This document shows, one piece after another, positions 35,085 through 44,678 of a DNA stretch of 64,000 nt (within the stretch, counting starts at the first letter, position 1; the number at the start of each line of letters is the position of its first letter). Made by a program: the position numbers and the translations under genes. The notes beneath the pieces are model-generated. The model was not told the DNA's origin. It did not search any database and saw only the letters and a program-made list of their open reading frames with translations. The stretch is from Pseudomonas sp. sp1636 (GTDB taxonomy: Bacteria > Pseudomonadota > Gammaproteobacteria > Pseudomonadales > Pseudomonadaceae), in NCBI RefSeq assembly GCF_030376615.1, contig NZ_JARRAB010000003.1, positions 248,001 through 312,000 of the forward strand, given 5' to 3'.

Positions 35085-35465
35085 ATGCTGGAAACAGTCG
35101 TAGTAGTGTTTCATCTGCTGGGTGCGATCGGTGTTGTTGCGCTGGTTTTGTTGCAGCAGGGCAAGGGCGCGGACGCGGGTGCCTCTTTTGGTTCTGGGGC
35201 TTCAGCTACCGTTTTCGGTAGTCAAGGTTCCTCTACCTTTTTGAGTCGTGTTACTGCTATACTCGCCGTCGCTTTTTTCTCTACTAGCTTGGGCTTAGCG
35301 TTCTTTGCTAAAGAAAAAGCTGATGCATTGACTCAGGTGGGTTTGCCTGATCCAGTGGTGTTGGAAGTACAGCAGGCCAGCCCTGCCGTTGAAGATGTAC
35401 CAGTGCTCGAAGAGCAAAAGCCGGCGGTCGAAGCGGTTGAAGTGCCTCAGGCTCCAGAGCAGTAA
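35085..35465 (+). CDS. secG: Protein translocase subunit SecG
   Basis: A 126-residue auxiliary subunit of the SecYEG translocon. Two membrane helices ([20 protein letters not shown] and [20 protein letters not shown]) flank the conserved loop [21 protein letters not shown] split here as [15 protein letters not shown]. The C-terminal Pro/Glu/Val-rich tail is typically variable. ATG at 35085, four nt after the tpiA stop, gives the family N-terminus; a GTG upstream in tpiA is not needed. Confidence 0.94.
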   Translation: MLETVVVVFHLLGAIGVVALVLLQQGKGADAGASFGSGASATVFGSQGSSTFLSRVTAILAVAFFSTSLGLAFFAKEKADALTQVGLPDPVVLEVQQASPAVEDVPVLEEQKPAVEAVEVPQAPEQ

Positions 35466-35490
35466 CAAGTAGTACGCAGTACCTGATTTT

Positions 35491-35576
35491 GCCGAGGTGG
35501 TGGAATTGGTAGACACGCTACCTTGAGGTGGTAGTGGCCATAGGCTGTAGGGGTTCGAGTCCCCTCCTCGGTACCA
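35491..35576 (+). tRNA. tRNA-Leu (anticodon GAG)
   Basis: An 86-nt class II tRNA. The acceptor stem GCCGAGG pairs with CCTCGGT (one G-T pair), the D-arm has TGGTAGAC, the anticodon stem CTACC/GGTAG frames the loop TTGAGGT with anticodon GAG at 35525-35527, the variable arm is present, and the T-loop is TTCGAGT. The 3' ACCA is encoded. It reads CUC and CUU leucine codons. Confidence 0.96.
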
Positions 35577-35587
35577 ATTTACAAGCA

Positions 35588-35613
35588 GGCCCGCAATATG
35601 CGGGCTTTCTTGT
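35588..35613 (+). terminator. Terminator after tRNA-Leu
   Basis: GCCCGC-aatat-GCGGGC (35589-35605) followed by TTTCTTGTT, 12 nt after the tRNA end. Confidence 0.7.
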
Positions 35614-35627
35614 TGCTGAAGCGCTGG

Positions 35628-35657
35628 TTGACCCTTGCGAGGGTTCGGTCGTATACT
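35628..35657 (+). promoter_or_regulatory. Promoter upstream of the degenerate tRNA and rimP operon
   Basis: TTGACC (35628-35633), 18-nt spacer, TATACT (35652-35657). It lies 16 nt before the tRNA-fMet-like sequence and looks intact although that sequence is damaged. Confidence 0.6.
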
Positions 35658-35673
35658 TCGGCCCCAGCTTTGA

Positions 35674-35748
<75 letters not shown>

Positions 35749-35758
35749 GCAGCAGCGG

Positions 35759-35780
35759 AGCCCCTTTTCAGGGGCTTTTT
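35759..35780 (+). terminator. First terminator before rimP
   Basis: AGCCCC-ttttca-GGGGCT followed by TTTT, just after the degenerate tRNA. Together with the next hairpin it resembles the paired metY-rimP terminators at which NusA acts in E. coli. Confidence 0.7.
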
Positions 35781-35827
35781 GCTAGCTGGGAGACAGGTTT
35801 GCCGGCCTTTAGAGGCGGGTTGAAGGG

Positions 35828-35848
35828 ATGGGCGTTTCGCCCATTTTT
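35828..35848 (+). terminator. Second terminator before rimP
   Basis: ATGGGCG-ttt-CGCCCAT with TTTTT following, 30 nt before the rimP start. A transcript from the promoter at 35628 must read through both hairpins to reach rimP-nusA-infB. Confidence 0.7.
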
Positions 35849-35877
35849 CATTTGCACAGCATGCGCGAGGGGCTCAG

Positions 35878-36336
35878 GTGTCGAGCAAGCTAGAACAGTT
35901 GCAGGCCTTGGTGGCCCCGGTAGTCGAAGCACTCGGCTATGAATGCTGGGGTATCGAGTTCCTGTCGCAAGGGCGGCATTCTTTGCTGCGAATTTATATC
36001 GATCATGCCGATGGTGTTTTCATCGAAGATTGCGAGAAGGTCAGTCGGCAGATCAGTGGTGTTCTCGATGTCGAGGATCCGATCAGTGCGGAGTACACCC
36101 TCGAGGTGTCTTCGCCCGGCATGGATCGGCCACTGTTCACATTGGAACAGTTCGCCAGTCATGCCGGCGAGCAGGTGCGAATCAAGCTGCGCTCGCCTTT
36201 CGAAGGGCGCCGCAACTTTCAGGGTCTCCTCCGCGGTGTGGAGGAACAGGACGTGGTGGTGCAGGTGGATGACCATGAGTTCCTGTTGCCGATCGATTTG
36301 ATCGACAAAGCCAATATTATCCCCAGGTTTGATTGA
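35878..36336 (+). CDS. rimP: Ribosome maturation factor RimP
   Basis: A 152-residue protein needed for 30S maturation. It starts at GTG with [19 protein letters not shown] and shows the conserved [31 protein letters not shown] and [18 protein letters not shown] segments of the alpha/beta and SH3-like domains. It begins the rimP-nusA-infB operon. Two terminator hairpins lie just upstream, so antitermination or NusA feedback is likely. Confidence 0.96.
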   Translation: MSSKLEQLQALVAPVVEALGYECWGIEFLSQGRHSLLRIYIDHADGVFIEDCEKVSRQISGVLDVEDPISAEYTLEVSSPGMDRPLFTLEQFASHAGEQVRIKLRSPFEGRRNFQGLLRGVEEQDVVVQVDDHEFLLPIDLIDKANIIPRFD

Positions 36337-36383
36337 GACGCGGATCCCGCGGATCCAATGGATTGCGAAAGGCGAGGCGTACG

Positions 36384-37865
36384 ATGAGCAAAGAAGTACT
36401 GCTGGTTGTTGAGTCGGTGTCCAACGAAAAGGGCGTACCGGCTAGCGTGATATTCGAGGCGTTGGAATTGGCTTTGGCCACTGCCACCAAAAAGCGTTTC
36501 GAGGACGAAGTCGAGTTGCGTGTGGCGATCAATCGCCAGACCGGCAACTACGAAACTTTCCGTTGCTGGACGGTGGTCGAAGAGGCTGATTTCGATGACC
36601 CCGCGCATCAAGTTACCGTCGATATGCCGCGGGCGGTTGAGGCCGCTGCGAAAGTCGGCGATGTGCTCGAGGAAAAGATCGAGTCCATCGAGTTCGGTCG
36701 CATTGCTGCGCAAACCGCGAAGCAAGTCATCGTGCAGAAAGTGCGCGAGGCCGAGCGTGCTCAGGTGGTTGAAGCCTACCGTGAGCGGTTGGGCGAAATC
36801 ATCTCCGGCACTGTGAAGAAGGTGACTCGCGACAGCGTGATCATCGATCTGGGTAACAATGCCGAGGCGCTGCTGGCGCGCGAAGACATCATTTCGCGTG
36901 AGACTTTCCGCGTGGGTGTCCGGGTGCGTGCCTTGCTCAAGGAGATCCGTACCGAGAACCGCGGTCCGCAGTTGATCCTCTCGCGCACCGCGCCGGAAAT
37001 GCTGATCGAATTGTTCCGCATCGAGGTGCCTGAAATCGCCGAAGAGCTGATCGAGGTCATGGCTGCCGCGCGCGATCCCGGTTCGCGCGCCAAGTTGGCC
37101 GTGCGTTCCAAAGACAAGCGTATCGACCCGCAAGGCGCCTGCATCGGCATGCGTGGTTCGCGCGTGCAGGCCGTGTCCGGCGAGTTGGCCGGCGAGCGGG
37201 TGGACATCGTGCTGTGGGACGACAACCCCGCGCAGTTTGTAATCAACGCCATGTCGCCGGCCGAAGTCGCCGCAATCATTGTCGATGAGGATGCCCATGC
37301 CATGGACATCGCCGTTGGCGAAGACAACCTGGCGCAAGCCATTGGCCGCGGCGGTCAGAACGTTCGTTTGGCCAGTCAACTGACTGGCTGGACGCTCAAT
37401 GTCATGAGCGAGGCGGACATTCAGGCCAAGCAACAAGCAGAAACCGGCGACATTCTGCAGCGCTTCATCGACGAGCTGGAAGTCGACGAGGAGCTGGCCC
37501 AGGTGTTGGTCGAGGAAGGTTTCACCAGCCTGGAAGAAATCGCTTATGTGCCGATGGAGGAGATGCTCAGCATCGATGGTTTCGATGAAGAAATCGTCAG
37601 CGAGCTGCGGGCACGGGCCAAGGATCGCCTGTTGACCAGGGCCATCGCCACAGAAGAAAAACTGGCAGACGCCCACCCGGCCGAAGACCTGCTCTCTCTC
37701 GAGGGTATGGACAAAGGCTTGGCGCAGGAACTGGCAGTGCGCGGTGTGGTTACCCGCGAAGACCTGGCCGAGCAGTCGATTGACGACCTGCTCGACATCG
37801 ACGGCATCGACGCAGAGCGTGCCGGCAAGCTGATCATGGCCGCCCGAGCCCATTGGTTCGAGTAA
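36384..37865 (+). CDS. nusA: Transcription elongation/termination factor NusA
   Basis: A 493-residue NusA that binds RNA polymerase and modulates pausing, termination and antitermination. Domains in order are the N-terminal polymerase-binding domain, S1 ([20 protein letters not shown]), two KH domains ([35 protein letters not shown]), and two acidic repeats at the C-terminus ([16 protein letters not shown] and [15 protein letters not shown]). The ATG at 36384 is preferred over the in-frame ATG at 36333 by family N-terminus ([16 protein letters not shown]). Confidence 0.96.
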   Translation: MSKEVLLVVESVSNEKGVPASVIFEALELALATATKKRFEDEVELRVAINRQTGNYETFRCWTVVEEADFDDPAHQVTVDMPRAVEAAAKVGDVLEEKIESIEFGRIAAQTAKQVIVQKVREAERAQVVEAYRERLGEIISGTVKKVTRDSVIIDLGNNAEALLAREDIISRETFRVGVRVRALLKEIRTENRGPQLILSRTAPEMLIELFRIEVPEIAEELIEVMAAARDPGSRAKLAVRSKDKRIDPQGACIGMRGSRVQAVSGELAGERVDIVLWDDNPAQFVINAMSPAEVAAIIVDEDAHAMDIAVGEDNLAQAIGRGGQNVRLASQLTGWTLNVMSEADIQAKQQAETGDILQRFIDELEVDEELAQVLVEEGFTSLEEIAYVPMEEMLSIDGFDEEIVSELRARAKDRLLTRAIATEEKLADAHPAEDLLSLEGMDKGLAQELAVRGVVTREDLAEQSIDDLLDIDGIDAERAGKLIMAARAHWFE

Positions 37866-37891
37866 GTTTTACGGCCTGAGGAGAGAAGTGC

Positions 37892-40375
37892 ATGTCGCAA
37901 GTCACGGTGAAAGAACTGGCCCAAGTGGTCGACACACCGGTAGAGCGCCTGCTGCAGCAGATGCGTGAGGCGGGTTTGCCGCACAGCAGTGCCGAGCAAG
38001 TTGTCACCGATAACGAGAAGCAAGCGTTGCTTGCCCATCTCAAAAGCAGCCACGGCGTGAAGGTTGAAGAGCCGCGCAAGATTACCTTGCAGCGCAAAAC
38101 GACCAGCACCCTGCGGGTGGCGGGTAGCAAGACCATTAGCGTTGAAGTGCGCAAGAAGAAAACCTTCGTCAAGCGCAGCCCTGAAGAGATCGAAGCCGAG
38201 AAGCAGCGTGAGCTGGCTGAGCAGCGTGCGGTCGCAGAGGCGGCGCGGCTGAAGGCGGAAGAAGAAGCCAAGCGTCGCGCTGCGGATGAGGCGCAACGTG
38301 CAGTGCCTGCTGCCAAGGCTGATGAGGCCGCTGCAGTCGTCGCCGTTGCACCGGTCGAGTTGCCAGTGGCCGCTGTGGCGGTTGAAGAACGCAAGAAAGA
38401 CGAGCCGCGCCGTCCCGACAAGCCGCGCAATGAAGATGCCGACCGGCGTGGGGAGCGCAAGACCGCCCAGCATCGGCCGGCGGTCAAGGAGAAGGCTCCG
38501 GCGCCCCGTGTGGCGCCGCGCAGCATCGACGAAGAAAGCGACAGTCACCGTCGTGGTGGGCGTGGCAAGGCCAAGCTGAAGAAACGCAATCAGCATGGTT
38601 TCCAGAGCCCGACTGGCCCGATTGTGCGTGATGTCGCCATTGGCGAAACCATCACCGTCGGTGAGTTGGCCCAGCAGATGTCGGTTAAAGCGGCTGAAGT
38701 CATCAAGTTCATGTTCAAGATGGGCACTCCGGTGACCATCAACCAGGTGCTGGATCAGGAAACTGCCCAGTTGATCGCCGAAGAGCTGGGCCACAAGGTC
38801 AAGCTGGTCAGCGATAACGCCCTGGAAGACCAACTGGCCGAGTCGCTCAAGTTCGAAGGCGAGACCTTCGCCCGTGCGCCGGTCGTGACCGTAATGGGCC
38901 ACGTCGACCACGGTAAGACTTCGCTGCTCGACTACATCCGGCGTGCCAAGGTTGCCGCTGGCGAAGCCGGCGGCATCACTCAGCACATTGGCGCCTACCA
39001 CGTCGAAACCGACCGCGGCATGGTCACCTTCCTCGATACTCCGGGCCACGCGGCGTTCACCGCGATGCGTGCTCGTGGTGCCCAGGCGACCGATATCGTG
39101 ATCCTGGTGGTGGCGGCGGACGACGGCGTGATGCCGCAAACCGTTGAAGCCGTTCAGCATGCCAAGGCCGCCGGTGTGCCGCTGGTCGTCGCGGTGAACA
39201 AAATCGACAAGCCGGGTGCCGATCTCGATCGCATCAGGAGCGAACTGTCCGTGCACGGGGTGACGTCCGAAGAATGGGGTGGTGATACGCCATTCGTCTC
39301 GGTCTCGGCGAAAGTCGGTACCGGCGTCGACGACCTGCTGGAAGCGGTTCTGTTGCAAGCCGAAGTGCTCGAATTGAAAGCCACCCCGTCCGCTCCTGGT
39401 CGCGGTGTCGTGGTCGAGTCGCGTCTCGACAAAGGTCGTGGCCCGGTTGCCACCGTGCTGGTTCAGGACGGTACGCTGCGCCAAGGCGACATGATTCTGG
39501 TCGGTTCGAACTACGGCCGTATTCGCGCCATGCTCGATGAAAACGGCAAGCCGATCAAGGAAGCTGGCCCGTCGATTCCGGTCGAGATCCTCGGCCTGGA
39601 CGGCACCCCGGAAGCGGGTGACGAGATGAGCGTGCTGACTGACGAGAAGAAGGCCCGGGAAGTGGCCATGTTCCGTCAAGGCAAGTTCCGCGAAGTCAAG
39701 CTGGCCCGTGCGCACGCCGGCAAGCTGGAAAACATCTTCGAGAACATGGGCCAGGAAGAGAAGAAGACGCTGAATATCGTCCTCAAATCCGACGTCCGTG
39801 GTTCCCTGGAAGCGCTGCAGGGCTCGCTCGGCGGTTTGGGTAACGATGAAGTGCAGGTGCGGGTGGTCGGTGGCGGCGTCGGTGGTATCACCGAATCCGA
39901 TGCCAACCTGGCGCTGGCCTCCAACGCGGTACTGTTCGGCTTCAACGTGCGGGCCGATGCCGGCGCGCGCAAGATCGTCGAGCAGGAAGGTCTGGATATG
40001 CGTTACTACAACGTGATCTACGACATCATCGAAGACGTCAAGAAAGCCCTGACCGGCATGCTCGGCAGCGACGTTCGCGAGAACATCCTGGGCATTGCCG
40101 AAGTGCGTGACGTGTTCCGTTCGCCGAAGTTCGGCGCGGTCGCCGGTTGTATGGTGGTCGAAGGCGTTGTACACCGTAACCGTCCGATTCGCGTCCTGCG
40201 CGAAGACGTGGTGATCTTCGAAGGCGAGCTGGAATCCCTGCGCCGCTTCAAGGACGATATGTCCGAGGTGCGTGCCGGCATGGAATGCGGTATCGGCGTG
40301 AAGAGTTACAACGACGTTAAGGTCGGCGACAAGATCGAAGTGTTCGAGAAAGTCCAAGTGGCTCGCAGCCTGTAA
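37892..40375 (+). CDS. infB: Translation initiation factor IF-2
   Basis: An 827-residue GTPase that recruits initiator tRNA to the 30S subunit. An IF2_N domain ([20 protein letters not shown]) is followed by a long charged Ala/Glu/Arg/Lys linker with coiled-coil character (about residues 60-250). The G domain has [28 protein letters not shown] and NKIDKPGAD. The C-terminal domains that bind fMet-tRNA close the protein. It follows nusA by 26 nt. Its substrate, initiator tRNA, is the gene that looks damaged at the head of this operon. Confidence 0.97.
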   Translation: MSQVTVKELAQVVDTPVERLLQQMREAGLPHSSAEQVVTDNEKQALLAHLKSSHGVKVEEPRKITLQRKTTSTLRVAGSKTISVEVRKKKTFVKRSPEEIEAEKQRELAEQRAVAEAARLKAEEEAKRRAADEAQRAVPAAKADEAAAVVAVAPVELPVAAVAVEERKKDEPRRPDKPRNEDADRRGERKTAQHRPAVKEKAPAPRVAPRSIDEESDSHRRGGRGKAKLKKRNQHGFQSPTGPIVRDVAIGETITVGELAQQMSVKAAEVIKFMFKMGTPVTINQVLDQETAQLIAEELGHKVKLVSDNALEDQLAESLKFEGETFARAPVVTVMGHVDHGKTSLLDYIRRAKVAAGEAGGITQHIGAYHVETDRGMVTFLDTPGHAAFTAMRARGAQATDIVILVVAADDGVMPQTVEAVQHAKAAGVPLVVAVNKIDKPGADLDRIRSELSVHGVTSEEWGGDTPFVSVSAKVGTGVDDLLEAVLLQAEVLELKATPSAPGRGVVVESRLDKGRGPVATVLVQDGTLRQGDMILVGSNYGRIRAMLDENGKPIKEAGPSIPVEILGLDGTPEAGDEMSVLTDEKKAREVAMFRQGKFREVKLARAHAGKLENIFENMGQEEKKTLNIVLKSDVRGSLEALQGSLGGLGNDEVQVRVVGGGVGGITESDANLALASNAVLFGFNVRADAGARKIVEQEGLDMRYYNVIYDIIEDVKKALTGMLGSDVRENILGIAEVRDVFRSPKFGAVAGCMVVEGVVHRNRPIRVLREDVVIFEGELESLRRFKDDMSEVRAGMECGIGVKSYNDVKVGDKIEVFEKVQVARSL

Positions 40376-40394
40376 GGCGCGAGTTGCAACATGC

Positions 40395-40429
40395 AACGCC
40401 CGGCCCTGCTTTTGCTCGGCCGGGCGTTT
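40395..40429 (+). other. Hairpin between infB and rbfA
   Basis: An 11-bp stem (AACGCCCGGCC with GGCCGGGCGTT) with a 12-nt loop, followed by TTTG. The T run is short, so it may be a partial terminator or processing site that adjusts rbfA-truB expression relative to infB. Confidence 0.5.
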
Positions 40430-40485
40430 GCCGCTTTTAGGTCCGATGCTTTTCAAGGCATCGTGGCGAGTGGAAGGTAGTAGAA

Positions 40486-40893
40486 ATGGCCAAAGAATAT
40501 AGCCGTGCCCAGCGTATCGGCGACCAGATGCAGCGTGAACTGGCGCAGCTGATTCGCCTGGAAATCAAAGACCCACGATTAGGCGGGCTGGTGACCATTA
40601 CCGCGGTGGAAGTCAGTCGCGATGCGAGTCACGCGAAGGTCTTCGTCACCGTGATGGGCGCTGAGCCAGTGGAAGGCGTCGATGGCGTGGCGCAAAGCGT
40701 CAAGGTACTCAACGATGCCAGCGGTTTCCTGCGCATGCAGCTGGGTAAGGCAATGAAGTTGCGCAGCGTGCCTAACTTGCGTTTCCACTACGACGAAAGC
40801 GTGGTGCGTGGGGCGCAGTTGTCGGCGTTGATCGAGCGGGCCGTCAGTGAAGACGCTGCGCACGGCGACGAAAAAACCGAGGCCAAGGAGTAA
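40486..40893 (+). CDS. rbfA: 30S ribosome-binding factor RbfA
   Basis: A 135-residue KH-like protein required for 16S rRNA 5'-end maturation and cold adaptation. It begins [19 protein letters not shown], with the conserved [19 protein letters not shown] and the C-terminal helix region [15 protein letters not shown]. It lies between infB and truB, as in most Gammaproteobacteria. Confidence 0.96.
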   Translation: MAKEYSRAQRIGDQMQRELAQLIRLEIKDPRLGGLVTITAVEVSRDASHAKVFVTVMGAEPVEGVDGVAQSVKVLNDASGFLRMQLGKAMKLRSVPNLRFHYDESVVRGAQLSALIERAVSEDAAHGDEKTEAKE

Positions 40894-40897
40894 GCAC

Positions 40898-41815
40898 GTG
40901 GCTCAGGTGAAACGTATTCGTCGTCCGGTCGATGGCATTATCCTGCTGGATAAGCCGCGCGGCTTCAGTTCCAACGCGGCGTTGCAAAAAGTGCGTTGGT
41001 TGCTCAATGCCGAAAAGGCCGGTCACACCGGCAGTCTCGATCCCTTGGCCACCGGCGTGTTGCCGCTGTGCTTCGGCGAGGCGACCAAGTTCTCGCAGTA
41101 TTTGCTGGATGCCGACAAGGGTTATGAAACCCTGATGCAACTGGGGGTCACCACCACCACCGCCGATGCCGAAGGCGAAGTGCTGGAGCGTCGCCCGGTG
41201 ACCGTTGGTCGTGCCGATATCGAAGCCTTGTTGCCGCGTTTTCGCGGTGAAATCAGCCAGATACCGCCGATGTACTCGGCGCTCAAGCGCGATGGCCAGC
41301 CGTTGTACAAGCTCGCCCGGGCCGGCGAGGTGGTGGAGCGCGAGCCGCGTTCTGTTACTATTGCGCGCTTGGAATTATTGAGCTGCGAGGCGGAGCAGGC
41401 GCGCCTGGCGGTGGATTGCACGAAAGGCACCTATATCCGCACCCTGGTCGAAGACATCGGCCAACTGCTCGGTTGCGGTGCCCATGTCGCAGAGCTGCGG
41501 CGAACCAAGGCGGGCCCCTTCGGGCTGGCTCAGACGGTCAGCCTGGAAGCGCTGGAGCAGGCCCATGCCGAGGGTGGCCATGAGGCTGTCGATCAGTTTC
41601 TGCTGGCGGTGGACAGTGGCCTGCAGCATTGGCCGTTGTTGCAGTTCTCCGAGCACAGTTCGTTCTACTGGCTGCAAGGGCAGCCGGTACGCGCGCCGGA
41701 GGCGCCGAAATTCGGCATGGTGCGGGTACAGGATCACAATGGTCGCTTCATCGGTATCGGTGAAGTGAGCGAAGACGGGCGCATTGCGCCGCGTCGCTTG
41801 ATTCGGTCGGCATGA
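40898..41815 (+). CDS. truB: tRNA pseudouridine-55 synthase
   Basis: A 305-residue pseudouridine synthase that modifies U55 in the T-loop of tRNAs. Family motifs are [14 protein letters not shown], the catalytic-aspartate motif [14 protein letters not shown], and the C-terminal PUA domain. GTG at 40898, 4 nt after the rbfA stop, gives the conserved N-terminus [12 protein letters not shown]. Confidence 0.96.
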   Translation: MAQVKRIRRPVDGIILLDKPRGFSSNAALQKVRWLLNAEKAGHTGSLDPLATGVLPLCFGEATKFSQYLLDADKGYETLMQLGVTTTTADAEGEVLERRPVTVGRADIEALLPRFRGEISQIPPMYSALKRDGQPLYKLARAGEVVEREPRSVTIARLELLSCEAEQARLAVDCTKGTYIRTLVEDIGQLLGCGAHVAELRRTKAGPFGLAQTVSLEALEQAHAEGGHEAVDQFLLAVDSGLQHWPLLQFSEHSSFYWLQGQPVRAPEAPKFGMVRVQDHNGRFIGIGEVSEDGRIAPRRLIRSA

Positions 41816-41903
41816 CCGAAGCGGAAGGTTGAGGACTCAGGTTTTCGGCATTCCGTATCGAGGGTGGCTGTTAATAGGCACGGTCATACCTCACTTAAAA
41901 ACA

Positions 41904-41946
41904 CGGGAAGCGATTCCCGGCCTATTGCAACTGTTGCGGCAGTTGC
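41904..41946 (+). promoter_or_regulatory. Two hairpins in the rpsO leader
   Basis: CGGGAA-gcga-TTCCCG (41904-41919) and GCAACTG-ttgcgg-CAGTTGC (41927-41946) lie just before the rpsO ribosome-binding site. In E. coli the S15 protein represses its own mRNA through leader structure; these hairpins are candidates for a similar site. Confidence 0.4.
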
Positions 41947-41966
41947 CTAACTGAGAGGACGCCCAC

Positions 41967-42236
41967 ATGGCACTCAGCGTTGAAGAAAAAGCCCAGATCG
42001 TTAACGACTACAAGCAAGCTGAAGGCGACACCGGTAGCCCGGAAGTGCAAGTTGCACTGCTGTCCGCCAACATCAACAAGCTGCAAGGCCACTTCAAGGC
42101 CAACGGTAAAGACCACCACTCGCGTCGTGGCCTGATCCGTATGGTTAACCAGCGTCGCAAGTTGCTGGATTACCTGAAGGGTAAGGACACCAGTCGTTAC
42201 AGCGCCCTGATCGGTCGCCTGGGTCTGCGTCGCTAA
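41967..42236 (+). CDS. rpsO: 30S ribosomal protein S15
   Basis: An 89-residue primary 16S rRNA-binding protein of the central domain. The sequence shows the four-helix S15 pattern with [20 protein letters not shown] and [27 protein letters not shown] stands 6 nt before the ATG (41955-41961). It is followed by a terminator and then pnp, the common rpsO-pnp pairing. Confidence 0.97.
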   Translation: MALSVEEKAQIVNDYKQAEGDTGSPEVQVALLSANINKLQGHFKANGKDHHSRRGLIRMVNQRRKLLDYLKGKDTSRYSALIGRLGLRR

Positions 42237-42263
42237 GCAATGCTTACGCGTAGCTGACTGCCG

Positions 42264-42300
42264 AAGCTGGAAGTGGGGTGTAGCCCTGCTTCCAGCTTTT
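42264..42300 (+). terminator. Terminator after rpsO
   Basis: AAGCTGGAAG (42264-42273) pairs with CTTCCAGCTT (42289-42298), followed by further Ts. It lies between rpsO and pnp, so pnp is probably transcribed by readthrough or its own promoter. Confidence 0.75.
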
Positions 42301-42329
42301 GCGTTTCAGTCGGGCGCGTTCGGACAGCG

Positions 42330-42358
42330 CCGGGTTCGACTCCCGTTACTGCCCACCG
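42330..42358 (+). other. tRNA-like T-arm and acceptor end before pnp
   Basis: CGGG-TTCGACT-CCCG forms a canonical seven-base T-loop, followed by TTACTGCCCACCG, like a tRNA 3' end with discriminator A and CCG in place of CCA. No matching 5' half (GGGCAGT) is seen upstream. It may be a tRNA remnant or simply leader structure of pnp. Confidence 0.3.
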
Positions 42359-42407
42359 ATTCTGCAATACACCGCTTTCCCCAAAGGCAATAGAGAAGGA
42401 AAACACC

Positions 42408-44513
42408 GTGAACCCGGTAATCAAGAAATTCCAGTTCGGTCAATCGACCGTTACCCTCGAGACTGGCCGTATCGCCCGTCAAGCCTCCGGCGCAGTGCTG
42501 GTCACCGTTGACGACGATGTCAGCGTATTGGTGACCGTGGTCGGCGCCAAGACTGCCGACCCGAGCAAGGGCTTTTTCCCGCTGTCCGTGCACTACCAGG
42601 AAAAAACCTACGCCGCCGGTAAGATCCCGGGTGGCTTCTTCAAGCGTGAAGGCCGTCCGAGCGAGAAAGAGACCCTGACCTCGCGCCTGATCGACCGGCC
42701 GATCCGTCCGCTGTTCCCGGAAGGCTTCATGAACGAAGTGCAGGTTGTCTGCACCGTGGTTTCGACCAGCAAGAAAACCGATCCGGACGTCGCCGCGATG
42801 ATCGGCACCTCGGCCGCCCTGGCGATCTCCGGCATTCCGTTCGACGGCCCGATCGGGGCTGCGCGCGTGGCGTTCCACGAGAGCACCGGCTACCTGCTCA
42901 ACCCAACCTATGAGCAGCAGAAAGCATCCAGCCTGGACATGGTGGTTGCCGGTACCGAAGACGCCGTGCTGATGGTCGAATCCGAAGCCAAAGAGTTGAC
43001 CGAAGACCAGATGCTGGGCGCTGTACTGTTCGCCCACGATGAGTTCCAGGCGGTGATCAAAGCCGTCAAGGAACTGGCCGCCGAAGCCGCCAAGCCGACT
43101 TGGGATTGGCAGGCCAAGCCGGAAAACACCGCATTGCTGGCGACCATTCGCAGCGAGTTCGGTGCGGAGATTTCCAAGGCTTACACCATCAACGTCAAGC
43201 TGGATCGCTACAAGCGCTTGGGCGAGCTGCGCGAGCAAATCGTCGCCAAACTGTCCGGCGAAGAAGGCCAGCCGACTGCCGCTGAAGTGAAGGAAGCCTT
43301 CGGTGAAGTCGAATACCGCACCGTGCGCGAGAACATCGTCAACGGTCTGCCGCGTATCGACGGGCGCGACACTCGTACCGTGCGTCCGCTGAACATCGAG
43401 GCCGGCGTACTGCCGAAGACTCACGGTTCGGCCCTGTTTACCCGCGGCGAAACCCAGGCCCTGGTGGTTGCCACCCTCGGTACCGCGCGCGACGCGCAGC
43501 TGCTCGACACCCTCGAAGGCGAGCGCAAAGACCCCTTCATGCTGCACTACAACTTCCCGCCGTTCTCGGTCGGCGAGTGTGGCCGCATGGGCGGTGCTGG
43601 CCGTCGCGAAATCGGTCACGGCCGTCTGGCTCGCCGCAGCATCTCGGCGATGCTGCCGAGCGCCGATGAATTCCCGTACACCATTCGTGTGGTCTCGGAA
43701 ATCACCGAATCCAACGGTTCCAGCTCCATGGCTTCGGTCTGCGGTGCTTCCCTGGCGCTGATGGACGCCGGTGTGCCGATGAAGGCGCCGGTGGCCGGCA
43801 TCGCCATGGGCCTGGTTAAAGACGGCGAGAAGTTTGCCGTACTGACCGACATCCTCGGCGACGAAGATCACCTGGGCGACATGGACTTCAAGGTAGCCGG
43901 TACCGCCAAGGGTGTGACCGCGCTGCAGATGGACATCAAGATCAAAGGCATCACCGAAGAAATCATGGAAATCGCCCTGGGCCAAGCCCTGGAAGCGCGC
44001 CTGAATATCCTCGGCCAGATGAACCAGGTTCTCGCCCAGTCGCGTACCGAACTGTCGGCCAATGCGCCGACCATGATCGCGATGAAGATCGACACCGACA
44101 AGATCCGCGACGTGATCGGCAAGGGTGGCGCCACCATCCGCGCCATCTGCGAAGAGACCAAGGCTTCGATCGACATCGAGGACGACGGCACCATCAAGAT
44201 CTTCGGCGAAACCAAGGAAGCGGCAGAGGCGGCGCGTCAGCGCGTGCTGGGCATCACCGCCGAGGCCGAGATCGGCAAGATCTACGTCGGTAAGGTCGAG
44301 CGCATCGTCGACTTCGGCGCCTTCGTCAACATCCTGCCGGGCAAGGACGGTCTGGTGCACATCTCGATGCTCAGCGATCAGCGCGTCGAGAAGGTCACCG
44401 ACATTCTCAAAGAAGGCCAGGAAGTGAAGGTACTGGTACTGGACGTGGACAATCGCGGCCGTATCAAGCTGTCGATCAAAGACGTGGCAGCGGCTGAAGC
44501 TTCGGGCGTTTAA
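42408..44513 (+). CDS. pnp: Polynucleotide phosphorylase
   Basis: A 701-residue 3'-5' exoribonuclease that uses phosphate, a core part of the RNA degradosome. Two RNase PH-like domains ([39 protein letters not shown]) are followed by KH ([19 protein letters not shown]) and S1 ([19 protein letters not shown]) domains. GTG at 42408, with AGAAGGA upstream, gives the conserved N-terminus [12 protein letters not shown] strong terminator follows. In E. coli pnp represses itself through its leader. Confidence 0.97.
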   Translation: MNPVIKKFQFGQSTVTLETGRIARQASGAVLVTVDDDVSVLVTVVGAKTADPSKGFFPLSVHYQEKTYAAGKIPGGFFKREGRPSEKETLTSRLIDRPIRPLFPEGFMNEVQVVCTVVSTSKKTDPDVAAMIGTSAALAISGIPFDGPIGAARVAFHESTGYLLNPTYEQQKASSLDMVVAGTEDAVLMVESEAKELTEDQMLGAVLFAHDEFQAVIKAVKELAAEAAKPTWDWQAKPENTALLATIRSEFGAEISKAYTINVKLDRYKRLGELREQIVAKLSGEEGQPTAAEVKEAFGEVEYRTVRENIVNGLPRIDGRDTRTVRPLNIEAGVLPKTHGSALFTRGETQALVVATLGTARDAQLLDTLEGERKDPFMLHYNFPPFSVGECGRMGGAGRREIGHGRLARRSISAMLPSADEFPYTIRVVSEITESNGSSSMASVCGASLALMDAGVPMKAPVAGIAMGLVKDGEKFAVLTDILGDEDHLGDMDFKVAGTAKGVTALQMDIKIKGITEEIMEIALGQALEARLNILGQMNQVLAQSRTELSANAPTMIAMKIDTDKIRDVIGKGGATIRAICEETKASIDIEDDGTIKIFGETKEAAEAARQRVLGITAEAEIGKIYVGKVERIVDFGAFVNILPGKDGLVHISMLSDQRVEKVTDILKEGQEVKVLVLDVDNRGRIKLSIKDVAAAEASGV

Positions 44514-44533
44514 TCGCCAGCACGCTTCAGGTT

Positions 44534-44568
44534 AAAAAAGAGGATCCCTTGCGGGATCCTTTTTTTTT
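44534..44568 (+). terminator. Terminator after pnp
   Basis: AGGATCCC-ttgc-GGGATCCT, extended by A/T pairs, followed by eight Ts. It closes the rimP-to-pnp region. Confidence 0.85.
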
Positions 44569-44608
44569 AAAAGGCGTAACGGACTGTTTGCGGTTGATTG
44601 TGTTTATT

Positions 44609-44629
44609 AAATAGAATTCGTTCTCAAAA
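44609..44629 (+). promoter_or_regulatory. Fur-box-like site upstream of the reductase gene
   Basis: On the minus strand the site reads TTTGAGAACGAATTCTATTT, close to the GAGAA-N-TTCTC core of Pseudomonas Fur boxes with one inserted base and one arm mismatch. It lies 50-70 nt before the start and fits iron repression. Confidence 0.5.
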
Positions 44630-44678
44630 TTATCGGGCGCATTGGGCGTTCGAGTCATGGTCGCGCCGAGCCCCGTCG

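Noticed and set aside
36342..36358. Direct repeat GCGGATCC x2 between rimP and nusA
   Set aside because: Two adjacent 8-bp copies are too little to support a site or element.
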